Source of the DNA: an uncultured Ignavibacteriales bacterium
Lineage (GTDB): Bacteria > Bacteroidota > Ignavibacteria > Ignavibacteriales > Ignavibacteriaceae
Direction of reading: 5' to 3'
Assembly (NCBI GenBank): GCA_937858935.1
Contig: CALLZX010000460.1
Coordinates: forward strand, 1-44,190
Length of the DNA: 44,190 nt
Shown here: positions 10,001-17,121 of the stretch, one piece after another
How the letters are laid out: each line of letters begins with the position of its first letter
Numbering within the stretch: the first letter of the stretch is position 1
Notes under the pieces: model-generated
The model's input: the letters and a program-made list of their open reading frames with translations, nothing else
The model's database searches: none
Told to the model about the DNA's origin: nothing
Program-made: the position numbers and the translations under genes

Positions 10001-10039
10001 AATAAGGATGGTAACTTTAATGCAGTAAAATAATTTCAT
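7034..10039 (-). CDS. TonB-dependent outer-membrane receptor
   Basis: A 1001-residue receptor. It has a signal peptide (ILILFLSITQSLAQ), then a carboxypeptidase-regulatory-like beta-sandwich at about 24-110 (GILKGTVTDSLTNKELIGANV, DGRYIISSIDSGKYVVKVSYIGY). A TonB-box-like EEVVVTG and a plug domain with LPDVNAAEVMGRLPGVSILRSGG and a GSVNLGTKG end follow, then a long beta-barrel closing in an aromatic-poor ADLGIILEL strand. The family imports large ligands using TonB energy. It is the first gene of the pectin series after a promoter region with a candidate LacI operator, and has a good SD (AGGAGAGG). Import of oligogalacturonides is inferred from context. No SusD-like lipoprotein follows, unlike classic Bacteroidetes polysaccharide loci. 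A TonB-type transducer is encoded at 42299-42958. Confidence 0.93.
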   Translation of the reverse strand: MKLFYCIKVTILILFLSITQSLAQGILKGTVTDSLTNKELIGANVFLIGTSLGAATNIDGRYIISSIDSGKYVVKVSYIGYKAKETEVTIKRSETKELNIQLSLDVLVGEEVVVTGQMMGQVSAINQQRTSNTIINVVSEEKIQELPDVNAAEVMGRLPGVSILRSGGEANKIVLRGLSDKFVKVTIDGIGIPPTDASGRGLDLGTISQGSLAGIELYKALTADKDADAIAGSVNLGTKGAPTDRTIRLDLKGGYNDIMNSFKQYNFGIKYGERFIDQLLGVQVLANLENRIRSSERINLDYDQSVLNQTDYLISNFSVRFTDEIRKRNGVTLLLDFNTPDEGTIKFNNVYSSTNRNYITHERDYPARESSSAVTYNFRDREQEIETFNSSLTGTNNLFDFKLNWGLSFAQSSSDYPYDYYMEFLEPSITGAGMMNTPDIKTNPEQLIPFAYNNFNAATLYEADYYSQKNFDKERTAFLNISKTYTIDNSFSGELKFGGKYRIKDRTNVNGALYAPYYLGYWQPFERLEDGSMREKQLAGSYFDAFYQRYLQSPANTSASFSEFLGSNPESWNLFNQYLLNPLIDRDRLNQWYDLNINGISENGTKLEYNNDPSVKAGDYNITERVGALYLMNTLNIGQFATFIAGLRVENENNDYYSKYSPVQTGGFPIPPDLSRDTSANHSETIYLPNFHLNIKPTETLNIRLAVYKALARPDFNYRLNTYFAWRGADVSANKEIIVGNPTLKTAQAWNYEINTSLFGNEIGLVSLSAFYKVIKDQYHVLNQINTTGDTLLSYLGLQWESLHTGSYQLTVPYNSPQDTKVWGLEFEHQMNFAFLPGLLKNIVLSYNFSLVKSETVILSAVTDTVIYYVPEFPGIPFYRYEDRPVQIKQQLEDQPKFFGNISLGYDIDGFSGRVSLFYQSEYNHLFTASRRSDQIINSFTRIDLALRQKITEYLSVLLNISNLNNIKESNSIYNRVNEYKILNTSEHYGITADLGIILEL

Positions 10040-10092
10040 TCGGCCTCTCCTTTGGTGTAATGAAATAGTTTTGAAGGGATTGGTTTTTGTCT

Positions 10093-10108
10093 GGGCGTAG
10101 CTTCGCCC
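10093..10108 (-). other. GC-rich hairpin in the receptor 5' leader
   Basis: GGGCG at 10093-10097 pairs with CGCCC at 10104-10108 around a 6-nt loop, a conspicuously GC-rich element in AT-rich surroundings. It lies between the palindrome at 10125-10148 and the receptor start at 10039, so it is probably in the 5' leader of the mRNA. No T-tract follows. It could be a leader structure or a small dispersed repeat. Confidence 0.4.
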
Positions 10109-10124
10109 CTTGAGTCACATAACT

Positions 10125-10148
10125 GTTTACTTTATCGGTAAAGTAAAC
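10125..10148. promoter_or_regulatory. Candidate LacI-family operator upstream of the receptor gene
   Basis: A 24-bp palindrome with 10-bp arms GTTTACTTTA (10125-10134) and TAAAGTAAAC (10139-10148) around TCGG, so the centre is CG. Even length with a central CG is the usual design of LacI-family operators, and a LacI gene ends this cluster. On the minus strand a TTGACA hexamer (10188-10193) lies about 40 bp upstream of the palindrome and could be a -35 element. No convincing -10 box was identified. If the promoter is there, a repressor on the palindrome would block the receptor-to-LacI series. Confidence 0.65.
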
Positions 10149-10254
10149 GAAAAAGCACATCTCAAAAAAAACTAAAAAAATCTACATTGTCAAGAAAAAT
10201 TTTTTGATAGAATGAATTATTTATGATTTTTTGCGAAAATAGCTCGAAATCAAA

Positions 10255-11232
10255 CTATTTTTTTAGAAAATCACCAATAATATTTGCAGCGGATTTAAAC
10301 CACGGATCGAACAACCAAAATGTGTGAGGTGTATTGGGTAAGGTCTCAATCTTGTATTTAATTTTATGTTTTTCAAAAAGAATTACCGCAGAATCTCTTC
10401 CTGCATGGAATCTGGATATTGAGCTATTGATGAATAAGAACTCCGGACTGTTATCATTTATATAGTTTATCGGTGAAGCTTCAATCCATAGTTTTGGATT
10501 TTCTTTAAATGATGTACCGAACCAGAGTTTTCCGACTGATGGATATAAATCAGAAGTATCCTTTCCGCTTTCTGCTGGATGACTGAAATCAAGTATGCCA
10601 TCGAGGTCTATCACCGCGCTCACTTTTGATGAAATACCCAATAAGTAGTCAGATTCAAATTTTGGGATATTATTTGTAACACCACATAATGCCGCTAAGT
10701 GTCCGCCAGATGAACAACCTAATAAAGTCACTTTTGATGAATCTGCATTATATGCTTTGGCATTTTTTTTTAACCATTTAATTGCACTCTTAATATCCTG
10801 AACCGCAGCCGGATATTTTGCTTCAGGGGAGAGTCGATATTCTATTGTGGCACACAAAAATCCTTTAGAAGCCACTTTAGAAGCTAATGGATGTTGAAAT
10901 GATTTATCTCCAGATCGCCATCCACCTCCATGTATAAAGATGACTATTGGTATTGGTTTTTCAGATTCGGTAGGAAAGAATAAATCGAGTTTAAGATTTC
11001 TTTTCCCAATCGATTTATAAATTAAATTGGATACTTCCATCACATTCGCTGGAATTTCTTTTTTAGTAATTTTTATAAAAGGAAATCTTACTAACTCTTT
11101 TTGGTAATATCCATATACGGTATATGAAGAATCTTTTGGAATTCCTTCATCAGAAATATATGACTGAGGGAAAACTAAAATGGTGAACAGAATATACGCA
11201 ATGATAAATTTACTTTTCATTAATCTTATCAA
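10255..11232 (-). CDS. Secreted alpha/beta-hydrolase, carboxylesterase (Aes/BD-FAE-like)
   Basis: A 325-residue alpha/beta-hydrolase with a signal peptide. The oxyanion-hole motif is HGGGW at 101-105, the nucleophile elbow is GCSSG at 172-176 (Ser174), and the likely catalytic His is His303 in TPHTFW. YPAAVQDIKSAIKWLK between them is typical of the esterase/lipase family of COG0657. The gene overlaps the 3' end of the PL10 gene (23 bp from this start, 11 bp if the MKSKF start at 11220 is used), so the two are translationally coupled. The setting suggests removal of acetyl, methyl or feruloyl esters from pectin before lyase action. That substrate is inferred. No T9SS tag is present, so a periplasmic location is likely. 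Confidence 0.85.
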   Translation of the reverse strand: MIRLMKSKFIIAYILFTILVFPQSYISDEGIPKDSSYTVYGYYQKELVRFPFIKITKKEIPANVMEVSNLIYKSIGKRNLKLDLFFPTESEKPIPIVIFIHGGGWRSGDKSFQHPLASKVASKGFLCATIEYRLSPEAKYPAAVQDIKSAIKWLKKNAKAYNADSSKVTLLGCSSGGHLAALCGVTNNIPKFESDYLLGISSKVSAVIDLDGILDFSHPAESGKDTSDLYPSVGKLWFGTSFKENPKLWIEASPINYINDNSPEFLFINSSISRFHAGRDSAVILFEKHKIKYKIETLPNTPHTFWLFDPWFKSAANIIGDFLKK

Positions 11233-12370
11233 GCCATTTGGGATAATTATCTAAGACTACTTGCGGATCATAAACATACCAGACATAGCCGATCCTTCGT
11301 TCTCTTTCAACTTCTGAAAATGAATAAACAATATTTCCATCTCTATTGCAGAATATTGGGAGGTGAGTTTCTAGACTATAATATCTAGCCCATATTGGTT
11401 TTGCATTTGTATCTTTAACAACAATTTTATCTTGATCTGAATTTCGATATTGATACTCTGAATGCGGAGCACTAATTGTCTCCACTTTAATTCCAAATAT
11501 TTTCGATGATTTAAACCAACTTACTGCGGATTGTATAGACTTAATTATTCTTTCACTAGGTTTTTTCAAGGACATTAGAAATTCAACTATCTCCGAACTT
11601 TCGCCATTGCAAATAGCAGCAGGTTCATATGACCTAGCATTTTCTGGAACTAGAGTAATGTTGTTATGTTGCTGGCACCAGACTAAAAGTTTATCACCTT
11701 CTTTTATTTGTGAATTTAATATGCACTCAATCCCCTTTTCAAAAGAAATAAAAACTTTTTCATATAGTTTCTTATCGAGAATATTATATTCATCCTCTCT
11801 ATTTACGATTCGTTGTAAAACTTTCATCACCCCAATCATCGCACCATCATTAAAAGTTATATACTTACGATATCCACTTGTGTCAGGATAAAATTGAGGC
11901 CATCCCCCACTAGAATATTGCGCTGATATAATAAATTTAATTCCCTCTGTAAAAGCGATTTTATATTTTTCTTTTTTCGAGATACTATATGTTTTTGCTA
12001 AATAGTTCAGATGTGAGAATGTAGCAGAATTATCAAAACAGGTATTAAAAATATTCTTTGAATTCTTTATTGCATCTGCTTGTTCACTAGTTAAAATTGC
12101 CTGCATATCATAATTCTTCGGCCATCCGCCATTATTTTTTTGATACAACAAGATATTATCAGCAATTTTTTCAAATTCTTTGGCTGAATATTTTTTTTGA
12201 TCTTCCAAAGGTTCAATCAGTTTATCAGTATCCTTTATATCATTCCAATGATGTGCGCTATTCTCAAATTCGAATGTATCTATGATGCTGAATGTTTCAT
12301 TCTTTTTCTCCTGTGCGAAGTTATTTAAATGAATCATAATAAGTATTAAAGACAGTACTCTACATTTCAT
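11210..12370 (-). CDS. PL10-family pectate lyase
   Basis: A 386-residue protein with an N-terminal signal peptide (MKCRVLSLILIMIHLNNFAQ). The alpha-helical toroid signatures of PL10 are clear: NNGGWPKNYDM at 79-89, FDNSAT at 112-117, SGGWPQFYP at 154-162, FNDGAM at 173-178, WCQQHN at 231-236, and the C-terminal WARYY (327-331), NRDG (342-345) and ERERRIGYVWY (355-365). The family cleaves polygalacturonate by calcium-dependent beta-elimination. There is no T9SS tag, so it probably works in the periplasm on imported fragments, complementing the tagged PL9 enzyme. It is the first gene of a two-gene unit with the esterase. Its upstream region shows no copy of the palindrome found before the receptor gene. 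Confidence 0.93.
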   Translation of the reverse strand: MKCRVLSLILIMIHLNNFAQEKKNETFSIIDTFEFENSAHHWNDIKDTDKLIEPLEDQKKYSAKEFEKIADNILLYQKNNGGWPKNYDMQAILTSEQADAIKNSKNIFNTCFDNSATFSHLNYLAKTYSISKKEKYKIAFTEGIKFIISAQYSSGGWPQFYPDTSGYRKYITFNDGAMIGVMKVLQRIVNREDEYNILDKKLYEKVFISFEKGIECILNSQIKEGDKLLVWCQQHNNITLVPENARSYEPAAICNGESSEIVEFLMSLKKPSERIIKSIQSAVSWFKSSKIFGIKVETISAPHSEYQYRNSDQDKIVVKDTNAKPIWARYYSLETHLPIFCNRDGNIVYSFSEVERERRIGYVWYVYDPQVVLDNYPKWLDKINEK

Positions 12371-12769
12371 AGGTATTACAAAATAAAATCTAAATAGAAT
12401 TTGAAAAATACTTATTTAAATATTATAAATTCTGAGACAATTACTCTTTGATTTTACAAGATTATTAACATCTTTTTGTTGTTTGGCAATGATGCGGCTG
12501 ACCTGCCCCCAAAAAAGAGATCCAATTGTTAAATTAGGATCAAAGGAGAAAAAGCTTGGGGGAAGACTTTCTGCTAACCAAAATATAAAACCCTACGAAA
12601 AAGGCAAACCTATCTTGACTGTGCCAAAAGAAATAGCACCTATTTATGATTGGGATGTCTATTAAGTAAGAGAAATAATATAAAGCTGTTACTAATAAAG
12701 GCGTTTCTAGTTGTGATAATTTGTGGATATTTTGAGAAATACTGATAACTCCTTATAAAATAAGGGACT
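12371..12769. other. Intergenic stretch between the PL10 gene and tRNA-Ser
   Basis: About 400 bp with no confident gene. The left part must hold the PL10 promoter (minus strand). The middle holds a 60-codon plus-strand frame described separately. The right part has a short hairpin (CCTTA at 12751-12755, TAAGG at 12761-12765) immediately 3' of the minus-strand tRNA-Ser, without a T-tract. Confidence 0.5.
12483..12665 (+). pseudogene. Short frame in a possible insertion-sequence relic
   Basis: A 60-codon frame with no recognised family. Near its start the DNA reads TGACCTGCCCCCAAAAAAG (from about 12499), which resembles the terminal inverted repeats of IS3-family elements (TGAxCTGCCCCxAAAA). 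Base composition here is more GC-rich than the flanks. No transposase frame and no matching opposite end were seen. It may be a solo end left by an excised or decayed element, or a chance frame. Protein expression is doubtful. Confidence 0.25.
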
Positions 12770-12859
<90 letters not shown>

Positions 12860-12964
12860 GAATTTGTGTTTCAAATATATCGAATCAATCTAACTTGGCA
12901 AAACAATTTGAGGTTTTTAATAACTAATAAAATTTATTTTGTTAATTTTACCTTGTTGATTTTT

Positions 12965-13053
12965 GGAAAGGTGGCAGAGCGGCTGAATGCGGCGGTCTCG
13001 AAAACCGTTATATCGGGAAACTGATATCGAGGGTTCAAATCCCTCCCTTTCCG
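12965..13053 (+). tRNA. tRNA-Ser (CGA anticodon)
   Basis: Acceptor GGAAAGG (12965-12971) pairs with CCTTTCC (13046-13052) followed by discriminator G. The anticodon loop CTCGAAA gives CGA, which reads UCG serine codons. A long variable arm and the GGTTCAAATCC T-arm are present. CCA is not encoded (CTC follows). It is divergent from the tRNA-Ser(GGA) gene, with 105 bp between them that must contain both promoters. Confidence 0.96.
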
Positions 13054-13076
13054 CTCGATCATTAATCATAAAAAAA

Positions 13077-13100
13077 AATACCGCTACTAAGAGCGGTATT
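13077..13100 (-). terminator. Rho-independent terminator of the cytochrome cluster
   Basis: AATACCGCT (13077-13085) and AGCGGTATT (13092-13100) form a 9-bp stem with loop ACTAAG. On the minus strand the stem is followed by a long T-run (from the A-run at about 13068-13078). It lies just after the stop of the 7-heme lipoprotein gene (13122). In the plus direction it could also weakly end tRNA-Ser(CGA). Confidence 0.9.
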
Positions 13101-13121
13101 TAATTTACTTAAAAGTTTAGA

Positions 13122-14021
13122 TTAGTAAATGTACTCACTACCGAAAATATTCAGCTTTCCATTTACGTGTTTATTTTTATCGAGTATTGTATAAGTATTA
13201 CCTGTCACTTCAATAATACCAGTATGGCAAATTCCACAATCCTGATTTGGAGGATGTGTGCCACCTTCTGCTACTGTTTTTGGTAATGGATTTCCTGTAG
13301 CAACATCCCCATGACAAGTACCACAAGCCGAACCTTGCGATTGAGCAGTAAAGGATACTATATTATCTAAATTACCATTTTTAAAGAAACCATGACAGTA
13401 AGTATTAGCACATGTTCCAGCATTTGAGTCAAATGAAGGGTTAGGTATAAAATTTCCTAAACTTGGTTGATAATTAAAACCACCAGACACATTTGTAATT
13501 AATCTAGTAAAAGAACCGAATACTAATTCAGCACCAGCTGTCTGATCAATATGAATTGGATCTGAAAAGCCATTTGGTATTGTATGGCATTCAGTACATT
13601 CAACAACTAAACCAATTCTATTATCCATTAAATGTTTAGAATGTGCACCAACTCCTCTTTCACTTGAGAGTATTGCCCCGCTTGTAGCTCTTGGAGGAGC
13701 AATTCTCAAAGGATTAGCAAAATCACCATGGCACGTATTACAAGCTTCCGGTCCACCAGGTGTTGTATGACAATCATAACAACTCGACCCAGCTGTTCCA
13801 CCACTATAATTCGCAGAATGACACTGCTGACATTGTTTCATATCCCAATTATTATCAGCAATTATATTTCCATGGAAATTGGGTGAGGTTGGATTTACTA
13901 TTCCATCTTTATGCAGAGCTAATTCCGGTACTGTAGTATTAAAGTCTTCTTTTAATTCACTACAACTTATAAAAAGCATTGAGCCTAAAAAAATTGTTAA
14001 ATATAAAATTAAATACTTCAT
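13122..14021 (-). CDS. Heptaheme c-type cytochrome lipoprotein with a CX4CH site
   Basis: A 299-residue protein with a lipoprotein signal (LFISC, Cys20). Six CXXCH heme sites are CQQCH 64-68, CYDCH 81-85, CNTCH 94-98, CTECH 142-146, CGTCH 233-237 and CGICH 262-266. A seventh, CANTYCH at 204-210, has four residues between the cysteines. The CX4CH...CXXCH arrangement in the C-terminal half resembles the Geobacter CxxxxCH...CXXCH repeat family. It is the last gene of a four-gene unit with a 14-heme cytochrome and an outer-membrane barrel. That suggests it is the outer-membrane, possibly surface-exposed, electron-transfer partner, as OmcB or MtrC are in known conduits. The surface location is inferred. 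Confidence 0.88.
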   Translation of the reverse strand: MKYLILYLTIFLGSMLFISCSELKEDFNTTVPELALHKDGIVNPTSPNFHGNIIADNNWDMKQCQQCHSANYSGGTAGSSCYDCHTTPGGPEACNTCHGDFANPLRIAPPRATSGAILSSERGVGAHSKHLMDNRIGLVVECTECHTIPNGFSDPIHIDQTAGAELVFGSFTRLITNVSGGFNYQPSLGNFIPNPSFDSNAGTCANTYCHGFFKNGNLDNIVSFTAQSQGSACGTCHGDVATGNPLPKTVAEGGTHPPNQDCGICHTGIIEVTGNTYTILDKNKHVNGKLNIFGSEYIY

Positions 14022-14057
14022 TAGTTTTTCCGTAAAAATATTTTCAGTTTTAATAAA

Positions 14058-15266
14058 TTACTGTACTCCATGGCAGTAACCACAGAAACCAACACCTGGT
14101 TGAGATTGCGGTGAAGCACTTGTATGACAATTATAACATACGGATGAATTATCGTTATGCCAATCACCCTCCTCACTATCATTCATAAAACCAACAGGAT
14201 GAGTTTTGGGATTTGTACCTTTGATTCCATCAGCATCAAAATGGCAAGTAATACAAGTAGGATCCGCACCATTAACGTCATGACAAGACATACATCGCTC
14301 AATATCCCGCTTAGCTAAGATTGCGTGATCTCCACCACCGGAACCAACACCAAAAGTTTTAAAGTCTGATTTCAAGTGAGAAGCAGGTACGATTCCGCCA
14401 AAAGCAAAATCCTGATCCTCTGACTGATGACACTCAACACAGAATGTTTCTGTTTGATGGCAAGTCTGACATTCAGATGTTTTGCCGCGCGAATCTATTC
14501 CGTGTGAGAATCTGTAATTAAGTTCATGCACACGATTGATCGCCTGTACTTTTGCACCATCAACAAAATTGCTTGGATAATACGGTTGATAGAAATCATT
14601 AAGAGTATTTGTTTCAGTAATTCCAGTAGTTGCAACATGGCAATCTTCACAACTTTGATTATCATGACACATTACACAATTTGCATTAAACTCAAGAGCA
14701 GCAAATTTATGCATTTTTGCAAAGTTAACAACTTGATGATCCTGTGGTTTTAAGTTTGCAGTTGAGATATGACAAGATTCACAAGCATTTGAGGCTACTG
14801 TTTTATCATTGTGGCATGAATAGCAGGTTTCCATTTTGGGATGAGCACCTGCAGATTGCCAGCTATAATCAACTTCACTTATTCCCTTGTGGCAGGATTC
14901 ACAATTAACATCTTTGTCTGTCAAATGAATTTTATGATTGAACAATAATTCAGATTTGGTTTTAACAAGTGCTTCATAATTATCATCATAATGACAAGTT
15001 GAACATTCTTCTTCATTATCAACTTCGTGACAAGCAGAACAATTATCGTGATTTGGAAATAGTGAATCGTTCAAACTTACACTTTCGGTTGCTGCAGAAT
15101 GGCAGGATTGACAATCAGCCAAATCTTTGTGAAGTGAGTGTGAAAATTTAATTCTACCTTCATTTGTAACAAGTTTAATGTCTTCCGAAGAATCCATGGC
15201 ACCAATTAAAAGGAATGTAATCATTCCTAAAAAAACAAACAGATATAAAACTTTTAATTTTTGCAT
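14058..15266 (-). CDS. 14-heme c-type cytochrome
   Basis: A 402-residue protein with 14 CXXCH motifs, the first CQSCH at 52-56 and the last CGYCH at 395-399, and many additional His residues for bis-His ligation (HSLH, HKIH, FNHKIHL). An N-terminal hydrophobic segment (VLYLFVFLGMITFLLIGAM) without a lipobox acts as signal peptide or anchor. Heme spacing changes along the chain, with a cytochrome c3/c7-like pattern at the N-terminus and a longer gap near 213-265. It sits 10 bp after the barrel gene and 36 bp before the lipoprotein cytochrome gene. By analogy to MtrA-type partners it would carry electrons across the periplasm into the barrel. The role is inferred from context, while the heme content is read directly. 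Confidence 0.9.
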   Translation of the reverse strand: MQKLKVLYLFVFLGMITFLLIGAMDSSEDIKLVTNEGRIKFSHSLHKDLADCQSCHSAATESVSLNDSLFPNHDNCSACHEVDNEEECSTCHYDDNYEALVKTKSELLFNHKIHLTDKDVNCESCHKGISEVDYSWQSAGAHPKMETCYSCHNDKTVASNACESCHISTANLKPQDHQVVNFAKMHKFAALEFNANCVMCHDNQSCEDCHVATTGITETNTLNDFYQPYYPSNFVDGAKVQAINRVHELNYRFSHGIDSRGKTSECQTCHQTETFCVECHQSEDQDFAFGGIVPASHLKSDFKTFGVGSGGGDHAILAKRDIERCMSCHDVNGADPTCITCHFDADGIKGTNPKTHPVGFMNDSEEGDWHNDNSSVCYNCHTSASPQSQPGVGFCGYCHGVQ

Positions 15267-15276
15267 ATTTAGAATC

Positions 15277-16542
15277 TTAGATGTTTAAGTTAAACCAGTA
15301 GTTAAGTTTGAAGAACAATCTTAAATCATTCTTATAAATTTTGTTATCCATATACTGTCCTTGTAAATCGAAGGATAGCATACGGAATGGACGAATATTA
15401 GTTCCAACCATTAATGTAGTAATGTTATTTGCTTCAGCATCAGGATTTAGTTTATAATTGGTATAAGACAATCCAACCGAAGGTGTTAACAACCCTTCAA
15501 AAAAAGTATAGCCGGTATATAACGAAACAGCATCCAATTCTCCTGCATAACCAAATGTTTTACGATAATTTATATTTCCGTAAGCTGTGGAAATACCGAG
15601 TCCAACTCTTTGAGAATTTTCGTCCTTATACTGAACGTTTCCGAACTTACCTAATAGAGTAAAAGTTTTGCTGATTTGATAGTCTGCACCAAGTTCTATT
15701 TCGTGAGTATTTCCATAATCAAATACAGCAAATATTGAGTTGTATCTTATTTTTGGTTCACGATAATTGTAATAAAGATTTAGTGCCCAATTTTCAACTG
15801 CTTCTGTTCGTGCATCAAATTCAAACTTGGATGTTTGATTGAAGTTTAAATCATAATCATAACGGGTAAAGATAGAAACTAAACCTTTTTGATTGTAATT
15901 GACTTCACCGGTAATAAATTCATACTGATTAGATTTATTTTCAATATCAACTTCAATAAGATTTAAATCCGGGTTTAATCTGTTAACGGTATACTTCTGT
16001 GGTTGAAAATTTTTATTTACATAACCTACACCAATTTGAAAATTAGGAATTACAGTGGTTGTAAACTTTCCGCCATATAAATAATTATCTTCAAAATTTT
16101 CGATAAGCTTGAATTCTTGATATGCTGGAACATTTCCACCAAAATATGCATTTAGTTTGTACTCCGCTTTCTTTAAAGTAAGTGACGCACCATCATAAAC
16201 GCCACCAGCAATGCTATTGATGATTGGCTGTCTACCTAATCTAACTGTAGCTACGTCCATAATATCCCTGGCTTCTAAATACAGGTTATAAAACCTTAAC
16301 CTTGGATCAGATTGCATTTTGGACATAACATCTGTTTCAAAATTAAGATATGATCTTACGGATACTTTACCATAGTTTAAATTAAGGTTCAACATCTCAT
16401 AAGCTCTTAAATACTGTTCGGAAGAATTGAGTGAGTCATATCTTTCAAAAGTATAAAGAGAACTTGAGAATCTTCCATTAATATTTTGAGCTGAAATAAA
16501 TGCGGTAGCTCCTATAAAGAGCAAAAGTATTAATTTTTTCAT
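15277..16542 (-). CDS. Outer-membrane beta-barrel (putative porin of a porin-cytochrome conduit)
   Basis: A 421-residue protein with a signal peptide (MKKLILLLFIGATAFISAQ) and a long run of amphipathic, aromatic-rich strands (LNLNYGKVSVRSYLNFE, TVRLGRQPI, YLYGGKFTTT, NINYRKTFGYAGELDAVSLYTGY), ending in a final strand with aromatic residues (LFFKLNYWFNLNI). It contains no cysteine pair and no enzymatic motif. The alternation and the C-terminal aromatic pattern indicate an outer-membrane barrel of roughly 16-20 strands. It lies between the tetraheme and 14-heme cytochrome genes in one co-directional unit. This suggests a sheath that holds a cytochrome across the membrane, like MtrB or OmbB, although no specific sequence likeness can be claimed. 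Confidence 0.78.
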   Translation of the reverse strand: MKKLILLLFIGATAFISAQNINGRFSSSLYTFERYDSLNSSEQYLRAYEMLNLNLNYGKVSVRSYLNFETDVMSKMQSDPRLRFYNLYLEARDIMDVATVRLGRQPIINSIAGGVYDGASLTLKKAEYKLNAYFGGNVPAYQEFKLIENFEDNYLYGGKFTTTVIPNFQIGVGYVNKNFQPQKYTVNRLNPDLNLIEVDIENKSNQYEFITGEVNYNQKGLVSIFTRYDYDLNFNQTSKFEFDARTEAVENWALNLYYNYREPKIRYNSIFAVFDYGNTHEIELGADYQISKTFTLLGKFGNVQYKDENSQRVGLGISTAYGNINYRKTFGYAGELDAVSLYTGYTFFEGLLTPSVGLSYTNYKLNPDAEANNITTLMVGTNIRPFRMLSFDLQGQYMDNKIYKNDLRLFFKLNYWFNLNI

Positions 16543-16575
16543 TTAATTTTCTGTAAGAATTATTCTCTAATAAAA

Positions 16576-17121
16576 TTAATTTTGAGTTTTTGGTACTGAG
16601 TGTTTGATCTTCTGCCAAGCTTCATCAACGTTCATATCAACAAATGTAGGACTTTCAACATTATGACATCCAATACAAAAACTTTCAAGTTTATCATGCA
16701 TAACCAATCCATTCTTTATAGCCAAATCTTTGTCTTTCATTACTTTCATATCTTTATAATCAGATCCTGCTCCGTGACAAGTTTCGCACTGCACACCATC
16801 TTCAACTTTAAATTTCTTACCTTTTAATGATGCATCAATATTATAACCCGAAACGTGACATTTCAAACATTCAGGCGTTTCAACTGCTAAAGTACTAAAC
16901 CCTTTTTCTTTTGCGATTTGATTAGCTTTATCTGTCTTTAGTGTCTCATAAGCTTTTGAGTGTTTGCTGTTTTGCCAGATGGATAGTTGGCTGCCTTGTT
17001 TTTCTGTTTTATGGCACATTGCACACGCTTCCACACCAATATATGAATGACCGTTTTGAGCTTGAATTAATATGAAAGGTGTGAGAATAAGTGTAGCAAG
17101 GATGTAAGTAAAGAGTTTCAT
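16576..17121 (-). CDS. Tetraheme cytochrome c554-like protein
   Basis: A 181-residue protein starting at MKLFTYILATLILT (17121), chosen because a strong SD (AGGAGG) lies 5 bases upstream and a signal peptide follows directly. The frame extends upstream to 17193 but that would bury the signal. Four heme sites are CAMCH, CLKCH, CETCH and CIGCH. The order SYIGVEACAMCH, WQNSKHSKAYETL, ECLKCHVSGY and GVQCETCHGAGSDY matches the cytochrome c554/multiheme family (PF13435-like), which includes proteins of nitrite and hydroxylamine metabolism and general periplasmic electron carriers. Here it heads the porin-cytochrome unit, so it is likely the periplasmic feeder. A catalytic role is not excluded. Confidence 0.88.
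   Translation of the reverse strand: MKLFTYILATLILTPFILIQAQNGHSYIGVEACAMCHKTEKQGSQLSIWQNSKHSKAYETLKTDKANQIAKEKGFSTLAVETPECLKCHVSGYNIDASLKGKKFKVEDGVQCETCHGAGSDYKDMKVMKDKDLAIKNGLVMHDKLESFCIGCHNVESPTFVDMNVDEAWQKIKHSVPKTQN

Noticed and set aside
10190-10208. AT-only inverted repeat considered as a terminator for the esterase gene
   Set aside because: It has no G-C pairs in the core, so stability is doubtful; it also overlaps the possible -35 element of the next promoter.
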